A stretch of DNA of 64,000 nt from positions 248,001-312,000 of the forward strand of contig PAQY01000013.1 of assembly GCA_002709955.1 (NCBI GenBank), written 5' to 3'. Of this stretch, positions 34,044-41,800 are shown piece after piece (the stretch's first letter is position 1; each line of letters starts with the position of its first letter). Below the pieces are notes generated by a model that worked only from the letters and a program-made list of their open reading frames with translations, ran no database searches and had not been told where the DNA came from. This DNA comes from Rhodospirillaceae bacterium. Lineage in GTDB: Bacteria > Pseudomonadota > Alphaproteobacteria > UBA8366 > Aestuariispiraceae. The position numbers were made by a program, and so were the translations under genes.

Positions 34044-35714
34044 TCAGGCGGCCTTTGGGCCGTACAGGTTTTCCTTGAAGGGGGCGTGACCCACCCGTTC
34101 CAGGGTATCAATGAACCGTTCCGCGGGGTCCTGGCGCAGGGACAGATAGGTCTCTACAACATTTTCAACGGCATCAATGATGCCATCCGCACTGAAACCA
34201 GGGCCGGTGATGTCCCCAATGGCAGCCGCATTATCGGCGCGTCCGCCCAGGGTCAGCTGATAATGCTCTTCCCCTTTCCGATCGACGCCCAGAATGCCGA
34301 TATGGCCGACATGGTGATGTCCACAGGCATTGATACAGCCGGAAATCTTGATCTCCAGATTGCCGATATCGTATTGCCGGTTCAGATCTGCAAACCGGTC
34401 GGAAATCTGTTGTGCGATGGGGATCGCGCGCGCATTCGCCAGGTTGCAGTAATCCAGCCCCGGACAGGCAATAATATCGCCCGCCAGCCCGATATTGCCT
34501 GTGGCCAGACCGGCTGCGACCAGCTTGTCATAGACGGCAGGCAGGTCCGACAGCTTCACATGGGGCAGAACCAGATTCTGCTGCAGCGTTGCGCGGATTT
34601 CACTGTCCAGTGCATAGGCATCAGCAATATCGGCCACTGCATCCATTTGATCGCCGGAAATATCACCCGGAATGCCGCCCGTGGGCTTTAGGGAGATATT
34701 GACGATGGCATAGCCTGGCTGGCGATGAGCAACGACATTGCTGCGCACCCAATGGCGGAAGTCGCGGTCTTCAAACCGGCGGGCCTCGTACCCGGTATCG
34801 GTATCCGCCAGGACCTCAAAATCCGGGGCACGGAAATAGGCGGCGATCCGGTCGCGTTCTTCGGCGGGAAGATCGACGCTGGTTTCCTTTTTCAGGTTCG
34901 CCCATTCGATTTCAACAAGGCGACGGATTTCCTCAATGCCAACTTCATGGACCAGTATCTTGATGCGCGCCTTATACTTGTTATCGCGCCGGCCCAGCAT
35001 GTTATAGACCCGCAGGATTGCCTCCAGATAGGACAGCAGATTGTCCCTGGGCACAAAGTCACTGACCGTTTTGGCAATGAAGGGGGATCGCCCCTGGCCG
35101 CCACCGATCATGACTTCGAAGCCTGTTTCACCGGCGTCATTTTTCTTAATCGTCAGGCCAATATCGTGTACGCGTACGGCGGCACGGTCATTGGGCGCAC
35201 CGGTGACGGCAATCTTGAATTTGCGCGGCAGGAAGGAAAATTCCGGATGGAAACTGGACCATTGCCGGATCACCTCTGCCCAGATGCGCGGGTCTTCATA
35301 TTCATCCACGGCCGCACCCGCATAGGGGTCTGCGGTGGTGTTGCGGATGCAGTTGCCCGACGTCTGAATGGCGTGCATTTCAACCTTCGCCAAATCCTCC
35401 AGGATATCGGCAGTATCCTCCAGCTTGATCCAGTTGAACTGAATATTCTGCCGGGTGGTGAAATGGCCATAGTCCTTGTCATACTTACGCCCGATATGGG
35501 CCAGCATGCGCATCTGTTTCGCATTAAAGGTGCCATAGGGAATGGCAACGCGCAGCATATAGGCGTGAATCTGTAGATACAGGCCATTCATCAGCCGCAG
35601 CGGCTTGAACTCGTCTTCTGTCAATTCACCCGACAGGCGACGTGCGATCTGGCCCCGAAATTGGGCGACGCGTTCCTTTACCAGGGTGTCATCAAATTCA
35701 TCATACCGGTACAT
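34044..35714 (-). CDS. cysI: Sulfite reductase hemoprotein (CysI/NirA type)
   Basis: 556 residues, siroheme- and [4Fe-4S]-dependent enzyme that reduces sulfite to sulfide (ferredoxin- or NADPH-type). Cluster ligands are visible as C-x5-C (Cys417, Cys423 in C-P-G-L-D-Y-C) and C-x3-C (Cys460, Cys464 in G-C-I-N-A-C-G-H-H). The siroheme/sulfite-binding side shows T-S-G-N-C-I-R-N-T-T and H-F-T-T-R-Q-N-I-Q. No cysJ flavoprotein is present, so electrons probably come from ferredoxin. Start overlaps the DUF2849 stop by 1 nt (TAATG). Part of the cysG/DUF2849/cysI/DUF934 operon. Confidence 0.95.
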   Translation of the reverse strand: MYRYDEFDDTLVKERVAQFRGQIARRLSGELTEDEFKPLRLMNGLYLQIHAYMLRVAIPYGTFNAKQMRMLAHIGRKYDKDYGHFTTRQNIQFNWIKLEDTADILEDLAKVEMHAIQTSGNCIRNTTADPYAGAAVDEYEDPRIWAEVIRQWSSFHPEFSFLPRKFKIAVTGAPNDRAAVRVHDIGLTIKKNDAGETGFEVMIGGGQGRSPFIAKTVSDFVPRDNLLSYLEAILRVYNMLGRRDNKYKARIKILVHEVGIEEIRRLVEIEWANLKKETSVDLPAEERDRIAAYFRAPDFEVLADTDTGYEARRFEDRDFRHWVRSNVVAHRQPGYAIVNISLKPTGGIPGDISGDQMDAVADIADAYALDSEIRATLQQNLVLPHVKLSDLPAVYDKLVAAGLATGNIGLAGDIIACPGLDYCNLANARAIPIAQQISDRFADLNRQYDIGNLEIKISGCINACGHHHVGHIGILGVDRKGEEHYQLTLGGRADNAAAIGDITGPGFSADGIIDAVENVVETYLSLRQDPAERFIDTLERVGHAPFKENLYGPKAA

Positions 35715-36025
35715 TATGCGGCCTTTCCAAGGCTGTCTGCTTGTTTGCCCAGATCCAGACGGACCGTCGGGCCCAGGGCACGAATGCGTTCCTTGTTCTT
35801 GGTGGGGACGGGTCTGCCGTCTTCCAGCTTCACATCAATCGGCAAGGCATCCACGACGGTGCAGGCCTTTGTCGACTGGGCGGCGATGGCTTCCATTGCG
35901 GCCAGGGTGTCTGCATCCTCTGCAACCCGTGCGTCATAAACGCTCTCGCTCCAGCGACCAGCAGGGGTCAGCCAGACGGCAATGCCATCGATCAAACGAT
36001 TTGCGGTAGTGGCTTTCAGGTTCAT
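35714..36025 (-). CDS. DUF2849 family protein (sulfite reductase-associated)
   Basis: 103 residues. The motif L-I-D-G-I-A-V-W-L-T-P-A-G-R-W-S-E-S-V (11-29) followed by A-R-V-A-E-D-A-D identifies DUF2849, which in alphaproteobacteria is encoded between the siroheme synthase and sulfite reductase genes. Function unproven; possibly a small accessory subunit. Overlaps cysI by 1 nt. Confidence 0.92.
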   Translation of the reverse strand: MNLKATTANRLIDGIAVWLTPAGRWSESVYDARVAEDADTLAAMEAIAAQSTKACTVVDALPIDVKLEDGRPVPTKNKERIRALGPTVRLDLGKQADSLGKAA

Positions 36026-36042
36026 GGTGATTTCCTCTTGTA

Positions 36043-37014
36043 TCAGGCGCTTAGGGCGTGGGGCAGTGGATCGGCGCTGCCATGTCGCAGGGTTTCATAA
36101 TGGGTGTTTGCAGTTTGACCCGGTAGGGCCAGGATAACGACAGTCCTGCCAGCGCTGCGTGCGATTTCCGCGCGGTGCAGGGCATCTGCGGGACTGCAGG
36201 TGATCAGGCGGTCGGCATCACGGCGCACCAGTTCCAGTGCGGATGCCCCAAATTGCGCATCGTGCAACAGGATATCGGCACGCTGTAACTTGCGCAGCGC
36301 CCTCAGGCTTAACAGGTCAGGCTCATTGGGGGGCAGTTCCACAATGGTGATGTGACCGACGGCCTGGTATTGAACCTCACGGCCATTCAATGCGGTCAGC
36401 ATTGCGTCATTTGCGCCGCTGTCATCGCCCTCCAGAACCAGTTGCGCGATGGGGCCGTCAAAGAATCGCTCCCAAAAGGCGCGGCGCAGGGGACCTTCCG
36501 AAATGGTGGCAGAGACTGCGCGACGAAACCGCTGGGAAAACGCAGCCAGGGCCCCCAGACGGGCGGGCAGGATGGCTTCCAGTGTTTCGCGTACTGAACG
36601 CGCCAGAATGGGTGCGGCCCCACCGGTTGCGATACCGATGATCACCGGATTGCGGTCCACGATGCTGGGGATCAGAAAGTCACACAGTTCCGTGCGATCG
36701 ACCGCATTGACCGGGACACGGTGGGTGCGCAGCCGGGCAACGCTGGCCTCAGCTTCTTCATCATCATTGGTTGCGACAATGCCAAAGGCTGTATTTTCGG
36801 CGATATCCTGATCTGTCAGGGCGCGGCAATGCAATGTGACCCGACCCGCAACTGCCATTTCCGCAATGTCAGCCACAACAGGGGCCTGACTGAAAACATC
36901 AATTTTTGCCGCAGTCCGGGCGATCAGACGCAGTTTACGCAACGCAGCATCCCCACCGCCAACGACGATGATTGCTTTGCCTTCCAGGCGCCAAAAGGAC
37001 GGAAACACGTCCAT
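36043..37014 (-). CDS. Siroheme synthase-like protein with a truncated methyltransferase part
   Basis: 323 residues versus about 460 for full CysG. The N-terminal half is complete for precorrin-2 dehydrogenase/ferrochelatase: I-I-V-V-G-G-G-D-A-A-L-R-K (15-27), N-A-V-D (118-121) and S-I-V-D-R-N-P-V-I-I-G-I-A-T-G-G-A-A-P, then the CysG dimerisation segment. After about residue 225 a stretch (L-L-S-L-R-A-L-R-K-L-Q-R-A-D-I-L-L-H-D) aligns to the start of the uroporphyrinogen methyltransferase domain, but its G-A-G-P-G-D-P loop reads E-L-P-P-N-E-P and most of the domain is missing. Thus it probably makes siroheme from precorrin-2 but cannot methylate; a separate CobA must exist elsewhere. First gene of the operon. 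Confidence 0.88.
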   Translation of the reverse strand: MDVFPSFWRLEGKAIIVVGGGDAALRKLRLIARTAAKIDVFSQAPVVADIAEMAVAGRVTLHCRALTDQDIAENTAFGIVATNDDEEAEASVARLRTHRVPVNAVDRTELCDFLIPSIVDRNPVIIGIATGGAAPILARSVRETLEAILPARLGALAAFSQRFRRAVSATISEGPLRRAFWERFFDGPIAQLVLEGDDSGANDAMLTALNGREVQYQAVGHITIVELPPNEPDLLSLRALRKLQRADILLHDAQFGASALELVRRDADRLITCSPADALHRAEIARSAGRTVVILALPGQTANTHYETLRHGSADPLPHALSA

Positions 37015-37040
37015 GATACTGTCGCTTTCGTTGCGGGTTA

Positions 37041-37134
37041 ATTCACACTTCTAAATGTGTGAATAATGTTATAGACAAAATATAAGTGTGAATTAGGGAA
37101 TTGTCCAGTCTGAACCGATGAATTAAGTGTGAAT
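37041..37134. promoter_or_regulatory. Cluster of GTGTGAAT boxes upstream of the siroheme/sulfite operon
   Basis: A perfect inverted repeat ATTCACAC (37041-37048)/GTGTGAAT (37057-37064), plus two direct copies AAGTGTGAAT at 37084-37093 and 37125-37134, spaced 41 nt apart (about four helical turns). Located just upstream of the cysG-like start. A multi-site operator or activator array is likely; the regulator is unknown. Confidence 0.65.
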
Positions 37135-37251
37135 AATGGGATCAGGTGTTAGGCAGGGTAGCATTTCTTTTCACCCCCGCTCCCCTTTGAGGGAGAGAGG
37201 GCAATGAAAAGTTCACGGTATGGGACGGAATAAGCAATCCGTCCTTAAAAC

Positions 37252-38244
37252 TCAGTTTGAAATTTTAGTGCCAAAGCCGTTTTCTTCGGCAACGCTCAGC
37301 GTATGGATGGCAATGGCGGTGTCTTGTACGCCGGTGCCGGTCAAATCACAGATGGTCACATCACTGGCGGATTTGCGCCCCTTTTTGGGGGTGTTCAGGA
37401 TGGTGCCTAATTCTGCGACGGGCATGTCCTCTGGCACGATTCCCGCGCCGACCGCGTGATGCAATTCGCCCAGGCGGGCCGACTGGCTGTGACGGTCACA
37501 GGTGAACAGATCCGCTTCTGCGATCACATCGGGCGCCAGTTCGTTCTTATGTTCGGCATCGGATCCCATCGCTGTGATGTGCAATCCTGGATGCAACATG
37601 CTGGCATCAATCAAGGGTTTGCGGCTGGGTGTGGTGGTGACCACGATGTCGGAATCCCGCACCAGACCGGCGATAGAACTGGATACCGTAACATTGGCCG
37701 ATGTCAGGCGTTCAATATCCTGGGCACAGGCTTTGGCCTTATCGGCGTCGCGTCCCCAGACATGGACCGTATCAATCGGGCGCACCATCGCCAGGGCCTG
37801 CATTTGCAACCGCGCCTGAACGCCGGTTCCGATCACACCAGCGCGGGTGGCTCCTTCCGGGGCCAGACATCGGGCGGCGACCGCACCCGCCGCGGCGGTG
37901 CGCAAGTCAGTCAGATAACCATTGTCCAACAGCACCGCGCGAACCTGGCCTGTCGTGGCATCATGGACAACCATCAGTCCGCTGGTCGTCGGCAGGCCAA
38001 TTTTGGGATTGTCAAAAAAGCCGGGGCTGATCTTGATCGCAAAACCGTCCAGACCGGGGACATAGGCGGTTTTTACGTCCACTTCGCCATTCTTGTCTTC
38101 CATATCCATCCGCAGGATGGGCGGCATGGAAACCTTGCCCGCCGATAGTTTCTTGAAAGCATCCGCGATCAAATCAATCAGGGTCGTGTCCAGCGATACC
38201 GCTTGGCGCAGCTCGTTTTCTGTCAGGATCAGAATTTCCCGCAT
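37252..38244 (-). CDS. Ornithine cyclodeaminase/mu-crystallin family protein (EutC/BhcD-like)
   Basis: 330 residues. NAD-binding G-V-I-G-T-G-V-Q-A-R (after the N-terminal dimerisation half), R-D-S-D-I-V-V-T-T-T-P-S-R-K-P, and a typical G-M-D-x-like substrate part (A-M-G-S-D-A-E-H-K-N-E-L). The family includes ornithine cyclodeaminase, ectoine-pathway EutC and iminosuccinate reductase BhcD. The dehydratase gene 4 nt upstream makes the EutB/EutC or BhcB/BhcD reading likely over ornithine cyclodeaminase. Start ATG 38244 is chosen because longer frames have no family support. Confidence 0.85.
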   Translation of the reverse strand: MREILILTENELRQAVSLDTTLIDLIADAFKKLSAGKVSMPPILRMDMEDKNGEVDVKTAYVPGLDGFAIKISPGFFDNPKIGLPTTSGLMVVHDATTGQVRAVLLDNGYLTDLRTAAAGAVAARCLAPEGATRAGVIGTGVQARLQMQALAMVRPIDTVHVWGRDADKAKACAQDIERLTSANVTVSSSIAGLVRDSDIVVTTTPSRKPLIDASMLHPGLHITAMGSDAEHKNELAPDVIAEADLFTCDRHSQSARLGELHHAVGAGIVPEDMPVAELGTILNTPKKGRKSASDVTICDLTGTGVQDTAIAIHTLSVAEENGFGTKISN

Positions 38245-38248
38245 TGGG

Positions 38249-39262
38249 TTATGCTCCTCCGTCGGGTTGCACAGTGGCAAGGTCAACATCTTCCCCACCT
38301 CCGATGCGGGTGAAGATATCCATATCAACATTTCTGCCGCTGATCACAACGGCAATTCGTTTGCCTTTGGCTTGTATTTTATTGGCCAGCAGGGCGGCAA
38401 TGCCGACGCTGCCCCCGCCTTCTGCAACAATTTGTTGATCGCGATACAGGGCGCGCATGCCTGCTGCGATTTCCGCCTCGCTGACCAACAGTGTCTCATC
38501 CACCAGATCGCGGCACATGGCGAAGGTATAGTCATTGTCCAGACCAATGCCGCCACCCAGAGAATCCGCCAGGGTTGGCGTTTCAACGACTTCGACGGGA
38601 TGGCCTGCGCGGATGCTGTCATACATGGCGGGACCGCGTTCCATGGTCACGCCGATAATTCTTGTGTCGGGCTTAAGTGTTTTCACAGCCTTGGCAATAC
38701 CCGCCATCAGGCCGCCCCCGGACAGGGGTACGATGACCATATCCAGTTCCGGCCAATCCTCGATTAACTCAATCCCGATCGTGCCCTGACCGGCAATGAC
38801 ATCTGGATGATCAAAGGGGGACAGATAGACCAGGCCTTCATCCCGCATCAGGCGCAGGGCTTCCACTTCTGCCTCATCCTGGCTTTTGCCACAGATGCGG
38901 ACCTCACCCCCGAATCGTTTGATGCCGTCGATCTTAACCGTCGGCACCAACTCGGACATACAGATCACCGCGCGCACGCCCAGCAAATTGGCGGCATAGG
39001 CAACGCCGCGCCCGTGATTGCCTGTCGAGCATGTCACGACGCCCTTGGCACGGTCTTCCTTCGATAGAGTCATAATCGCATTGGTCGCGCCGCGCAGCTT
39101 GAACGCGCCGGTTGCCTGCAAGGTTTCCAGCTTCAGGCGAACCTCCCCCCCACACACATCGGACAGCGGAAAGGCTGGCACCAGGGGTGTGCGCAGGACA
39201 TGCGGGGCTATTTGATCGCGGGCCGCCTCAATCGCGGAAAAGGGAACATGTTTCTGTGTCAT
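38249..39262 (-). CDS. Threonine dehydratase-like PLP enzyme (EutB/BhcB-like)
   Basis: 337 residues, fold-type II PLP enzyme. PLP Lys55 in G-A-F-K-L-R-G-A, S-T-G-N-H-G-R-G-V-A-Y-A (about 85-96) and the P-L-S-G-G-G-L-M-A-G phosphate loop. Resembles hydroxyectoine-utilisation EutB and beta-hydroxyaspartate dehydratase BhcB more than biosynthetic IlvA, since it lacks the regulatory domain. Together with the ornithine-cyclodeaminase-like gene it could convert a hydroxy-amino acid to an imine that is then reduced to an amino acid. ATG 39262 preceded by GGCAGG. Confidence 0.85.
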   Translation of the reverse strand: MTQKHVPFSAIEAARDQIAPHVLRTPLVPAFPLSDVCGGEVRLKLETLQATGAFKLRGATNAIMTLSKEDRAKGVVTCSTGNHGRGVAYAANLLGVRAVICMSELVPTVKIDGIKRFGGEVRICGKSQDEAEVEALRLMRDEGLVYLSPFDHPDVIAGQGTIGIELIEDWPELDMVIVPLSGGGLMAGIAKAVKTLKPDTRIIGVTMERGPAMYDSIRAGHPVEVVETPTLADSLGGGIGLDNDYTFAMCRDLVDETLLVSEAEIAAGMRALYRDQQIVAEGGGSVGIAALLANKIQAKGKRIAVVISGRNVDMDIFTRIGGGEDVDLATVQPDGGA

Positions 39263-39393
39263 CCTGCCAAGGTATGTGCCTGAACCCGATAGCACAAGAT
39301 ACCGATATGTTGTCGTCGAAACGCGAACCTGATCTAGTATCAAATCTATTGAGGTGAACTTCCCTAAACGGTCGGCGCGAAAGGTCGCACACT

Positions 39394-40794
39394 ATGGATA
39401 TTACACGGCAATCCGCTGGTGTTCTGGTTGCGGAAATGCGTGCAGGGCATTTGCGTTGTGTTCAGGTGATGGAGGCTTTTGCCCAGCGTATTGAGCGGTT
39501 CAATAACCGCGTGAATGCGATCATTCAGTTGGACCTGCCCAAGGCCCTGGAGGCCTCGGCTGCTGCGGATAAGGCGCGCGATGCAGGGGGCGAAATGGGG
39601 CCGCTGTTCGGTCTGCCTGTGGCCGTTAAGGATAATTATGATGTGGTCGGGTTTCGCACCACCTATGGCGCACCCGCCTTGCGCAATAATTGGCCCGAGG
39701 CTGATAGTTTGCATATCGCGCGGATGAAGGCAGCGGGTGCCATCATTGTTGGCAAGACGAATATGCCGGAATTCGCCTTTGGGGAGGATACGGATAATCC
39801 CCTATGGGGCCGCACGCGCAATCCCTATTGCCTGAGCCGCACGGCCGGATCCAGCTCCGGCGGGTCCGGCGCGGCACTGGCATTGGATCTGGTCGCGCTG
39901 GCCGATGGCAGTGACCTGGGGGGATCAACCCGCATCCCCGCCAGTTGGTGCAATATCGTCGGTTACCGCCCAACCACGGGGGTGGTGCCTAAGGTTCCCA
40001 GTGTGGCCCCGTTCGACCGGCTGCATGTGATGGGGCCCATGGCGCGGCGGGTCGATGACATCCGACTTTCCCTGTCGGTGATATGTGGCCGTGATGTCAG
40101 AAGCCCGATTACCGCCCCGTTCGGGCCGCAGGAATTCGCCGCACCGCTGACAGGCAATCTGGCAGGAATACGGATCGCCTTTTCCGTGGACAGCGCGATC
40201 TTTCGCATCGATTCCTCGGTGACGGATGCCTTGACCCCCTGCGCGGATGTGCTGTCTAAAGCCGGGGCCACCGTTACGGATGCCGCACCGGATGTGCGGT
40301 TCCTTGCCCGTAGTCAGCCGGTCTTTCGCGCCCTGTGTGCGGCGGAATATGCCGGTTGGGCGGTCGATGAACATGGCCTGGAACTGGGGCATCTGATCCT
40401 GGATCTGGTGGGCCAGTCCCGCCGCCTGACAGGGTATGAGATTGAGCGCGCCAATATGATGCGGGTCAAGGCCTGGCACCGTATGGCAAATTTCTTCGAC
40501 AGTTATGATCTGGTCTGTTGGCCGACCAGCAGCGGTTCCCCCTTTGCGCCGGATATGCCGGGCCTGAAGGAATTTGACTGGGATACCGTTTGCATCAGCC
40601 CGGCGCTGGATTTGCCCAGCATCTCCGTTCCGGCAGGGTTCACCCAGGATGGATTGCCAACAGGTCTTCATATCCTGGGCCCACCGGGCAGTGATCGGCT
40701 GGTGCTGGAAGCAGCAGAAGCGATAGAGCGCGGTCTGCAAATGTGGCAGCGCAATCCCCCGAATGAGAAGCTGGAAGTGGCGTCAACGCGATAA
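39394..40794 (+). CDS. Amidase (amidase signature family)
   Basis: 466 residues. The Ser-cisSer-Lys triad is visible: Lys79 in V-A-V-K-D-N, cis-Ser154 in A-G-S-S-S-G-G-S-G, and nucleophile Ser178 in D-L-G-G-S-T-R-I-P-A-S. Spacing 24 between the two Ser matches FAAH and GatA. Without GatB/GatC neighbours it is an independent amidase hydrolysing a small amide in the cytosol. Its substrate is unknown; the neighbouring amino-acid enzymes suggest nitrogen scavenging. Divergent from the dehydratase gene and convergent with the dehydrogenase gene. Confidence 0.92.
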   Translation: MDITRQSAGVLVAEMRAGHLRCVQVMEAFAQRIERFNNRVNAIIQLDLPKALEASAAADKARDAGGEMGPLFGLPVAVKDNYDVVGFRTTYGAPALRNNWPEADSLHIARMKAAGAIIVGKTNMPEFAFGEDTDNPLWGRTRNPYCLSRTAGSSSGGSGAALALDLVALADGSDLGGSTRIPASWCNIVGYRPTTGVVPKVPSVAPFDRLHVMGPMARRVDDIRLSLSVICGRDVRSPITAPFGPQEFAAPLTGNLAGIRIAFSVDSAIFRIDSSVTDALTPCADVLSKAGATVTDAAPDVRFLARSQPVFRALCAAEYAGWAVDEHGLELGHLILDLVGQSRRLTGYEIERANMMRVKAWHRMANFFDSYDLVCWPTSSGSPFAPDMPGLKEFDWDTVCISPALDLPSISVPAGFTQDGLPTGLHILGPPGSDRLVLEAAEAIERGLQMWQRNPPNEKLEVASTR

Positions 40795-40805
40795 TTGAGC
40801 TGGAT

Positions 40806-41573
40806 TCAGGCAGAATTGCCTGTCTGTGGAATTGGATTCAGGTTCAACAGCCTTTGTCGGATGGATTGTTCGCTGATATCGAACCGCCGGACGACATCCT
40901 GACAATAGGGGTTGAAGCGGCAGACTTCTTCAAACAGTTGCATATCATGGCGCACGCTGTCGACCGCATCCATCAGGAAGCCGAAGGATACCGTGTCGAT
41001 TTCTGTGCGCTCAAAACCGCTATGGGAAATGATCTGACCGATGTAATGGGTCAGGAACAGTGTTTCGGCCAATTCACGGTCATGGGTGTCGGCAGTCTTT
41101 TCCACCACGACAAAGCCTTCCTGGCACAACCGCTCCCGGAAGGGTTGGTCCAGTTCAGGGCCTAGATTCGATTCCGTGATGACAATGCGGAAACCAGAGA
41201 CATTTCCTGCCTTTTTGGCATAGCTTTCGGGACCGAACATCGGGTGGGTACAGATATAGGGCTGATTGGGCACCAGGTCGCGGATCAGTTGGCCCGTATA
41301 GCCTTTGACGGTTGCGACATCGATCAGAATGGTATCGGGGCGCAAGCGGTCGCGGATCGACAGCAGCGTATCGGCATAGGCACTGATTGGCATGCATAAC
41401 AGCAAGGCATCACAGTCCAGGGCGTCTTCCAGCGTTGTGAACAGGCCGTCGCCCGGTGTGGCCCGACGGCGATACAGGCGCACAGATACATCTGGCAAAA
41501 AGCGTTCCGCCAATTTGTGCAGGAACGAGCCAAAATGCCCATATCCCAAGATACCCAGCGAGAACCCCGCCAT
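40806..41573 (-). CDS. Prephenate/arogenate dehydrogenase-like protein
   Basis: 255 residues. N-terminal Rossmann motif G-I-L-G-Y-G-H-F-G (7-15) and the prephenate dehydrogenase pattern V-A-T-V-K-G-Y-T, then H-P-M-F-G-P-E-S-Y (about 126-134), which contains the His of the active site. The C-terminal helical domain is shorter than in E. coli TyrA and no chorismate mutase or ACT domain is present, as in plant- and cyanobacteria-type arogenate dehydrogenases. ATG 41573 is preferred over a 17-residue longer frame. Makes the tyrosine precursor. Confidence 0.86.
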   Translation of the reverse strand: MAGFSLGILGYGHFGSFLHKLAERFLPDVSVRLYRRRATPGDGLFTTLEDALDCDALLLCMPISAYADTLLSIRDRLRPDTILIDVATVKGYTGQLIRDLVPNQPYICTHPMFGPESYAKKAGNVSGFRIVITESNLGPELDQPFRERLCQEGFVVVEKTADTHDRELAETLFLTHYIGQIISHSGFERTEIDTVSFGFLMDAVDSVRHDMQLFEEVCRFNPYCQDVVRRFDISEQSIRQRLLNLNPIPQTGNSA

Positions 41574-41617
41574 ATTCACCACTCCAGCATTTTTTAAAAC
41601 GGCAACTTGGGCAACGA

Positions 41618-41635
41618 TAGCCAATTGGTTGGCTA
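41618..41635. promoter_or_regulatory. 18-bp palindrome between tyrA-like gene and mutB
   Basis: TAGCCAA-ttgg-TTGGCTA, 7-bp perfect arms, 45 nt upstream of the dehydrogenase start. Possible operator for the divergent promoters. Confidence 0.45.
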
Positions 41636-41755
41636 AAGATTTGCCATAACGTCCGCGTCTTTATCGATTTCATTGCCATTGGGCAACCATACTGCCATTG
41701 AAACGCTCTGCCGGGCGGTTTTAACTGGCAAGAATTGAAGGGTTGGACGAACTGA

Positions 41756-41782
41756 CTTTCGACGCGATATACTGGTCGAAAG
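41756..41782. promoter_or_regulatory. Palindrome over the mutB promoter -10 box
   Basis: CTTTCGAC (41756-41763) and GTCGAAAG (41775-41782) flank a TATACT box (41768-41773); TTGGAC at 41743-41748 is a possible -35 with a 19-nt spacer. The arrangement suggests a repressor or MerR-type regulator acting on mutB. Confidence 0.5.
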
Positions 41783-41800
41783 ATAAAGGAGCGAAGCGGA

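Noticed and set aside
34725-35576. Long open frame on the plus strand opposite cysI
   Set aside because: Its translation has no recognisable motifs and lies entirely antisense to a well-supported sulfite reductase gene.
39925-40740. Long leftward open frame within the amidase gene
   Set aside because: Antisense to the amidase with its intact catalytic triad; composition is that of a shadow frame.
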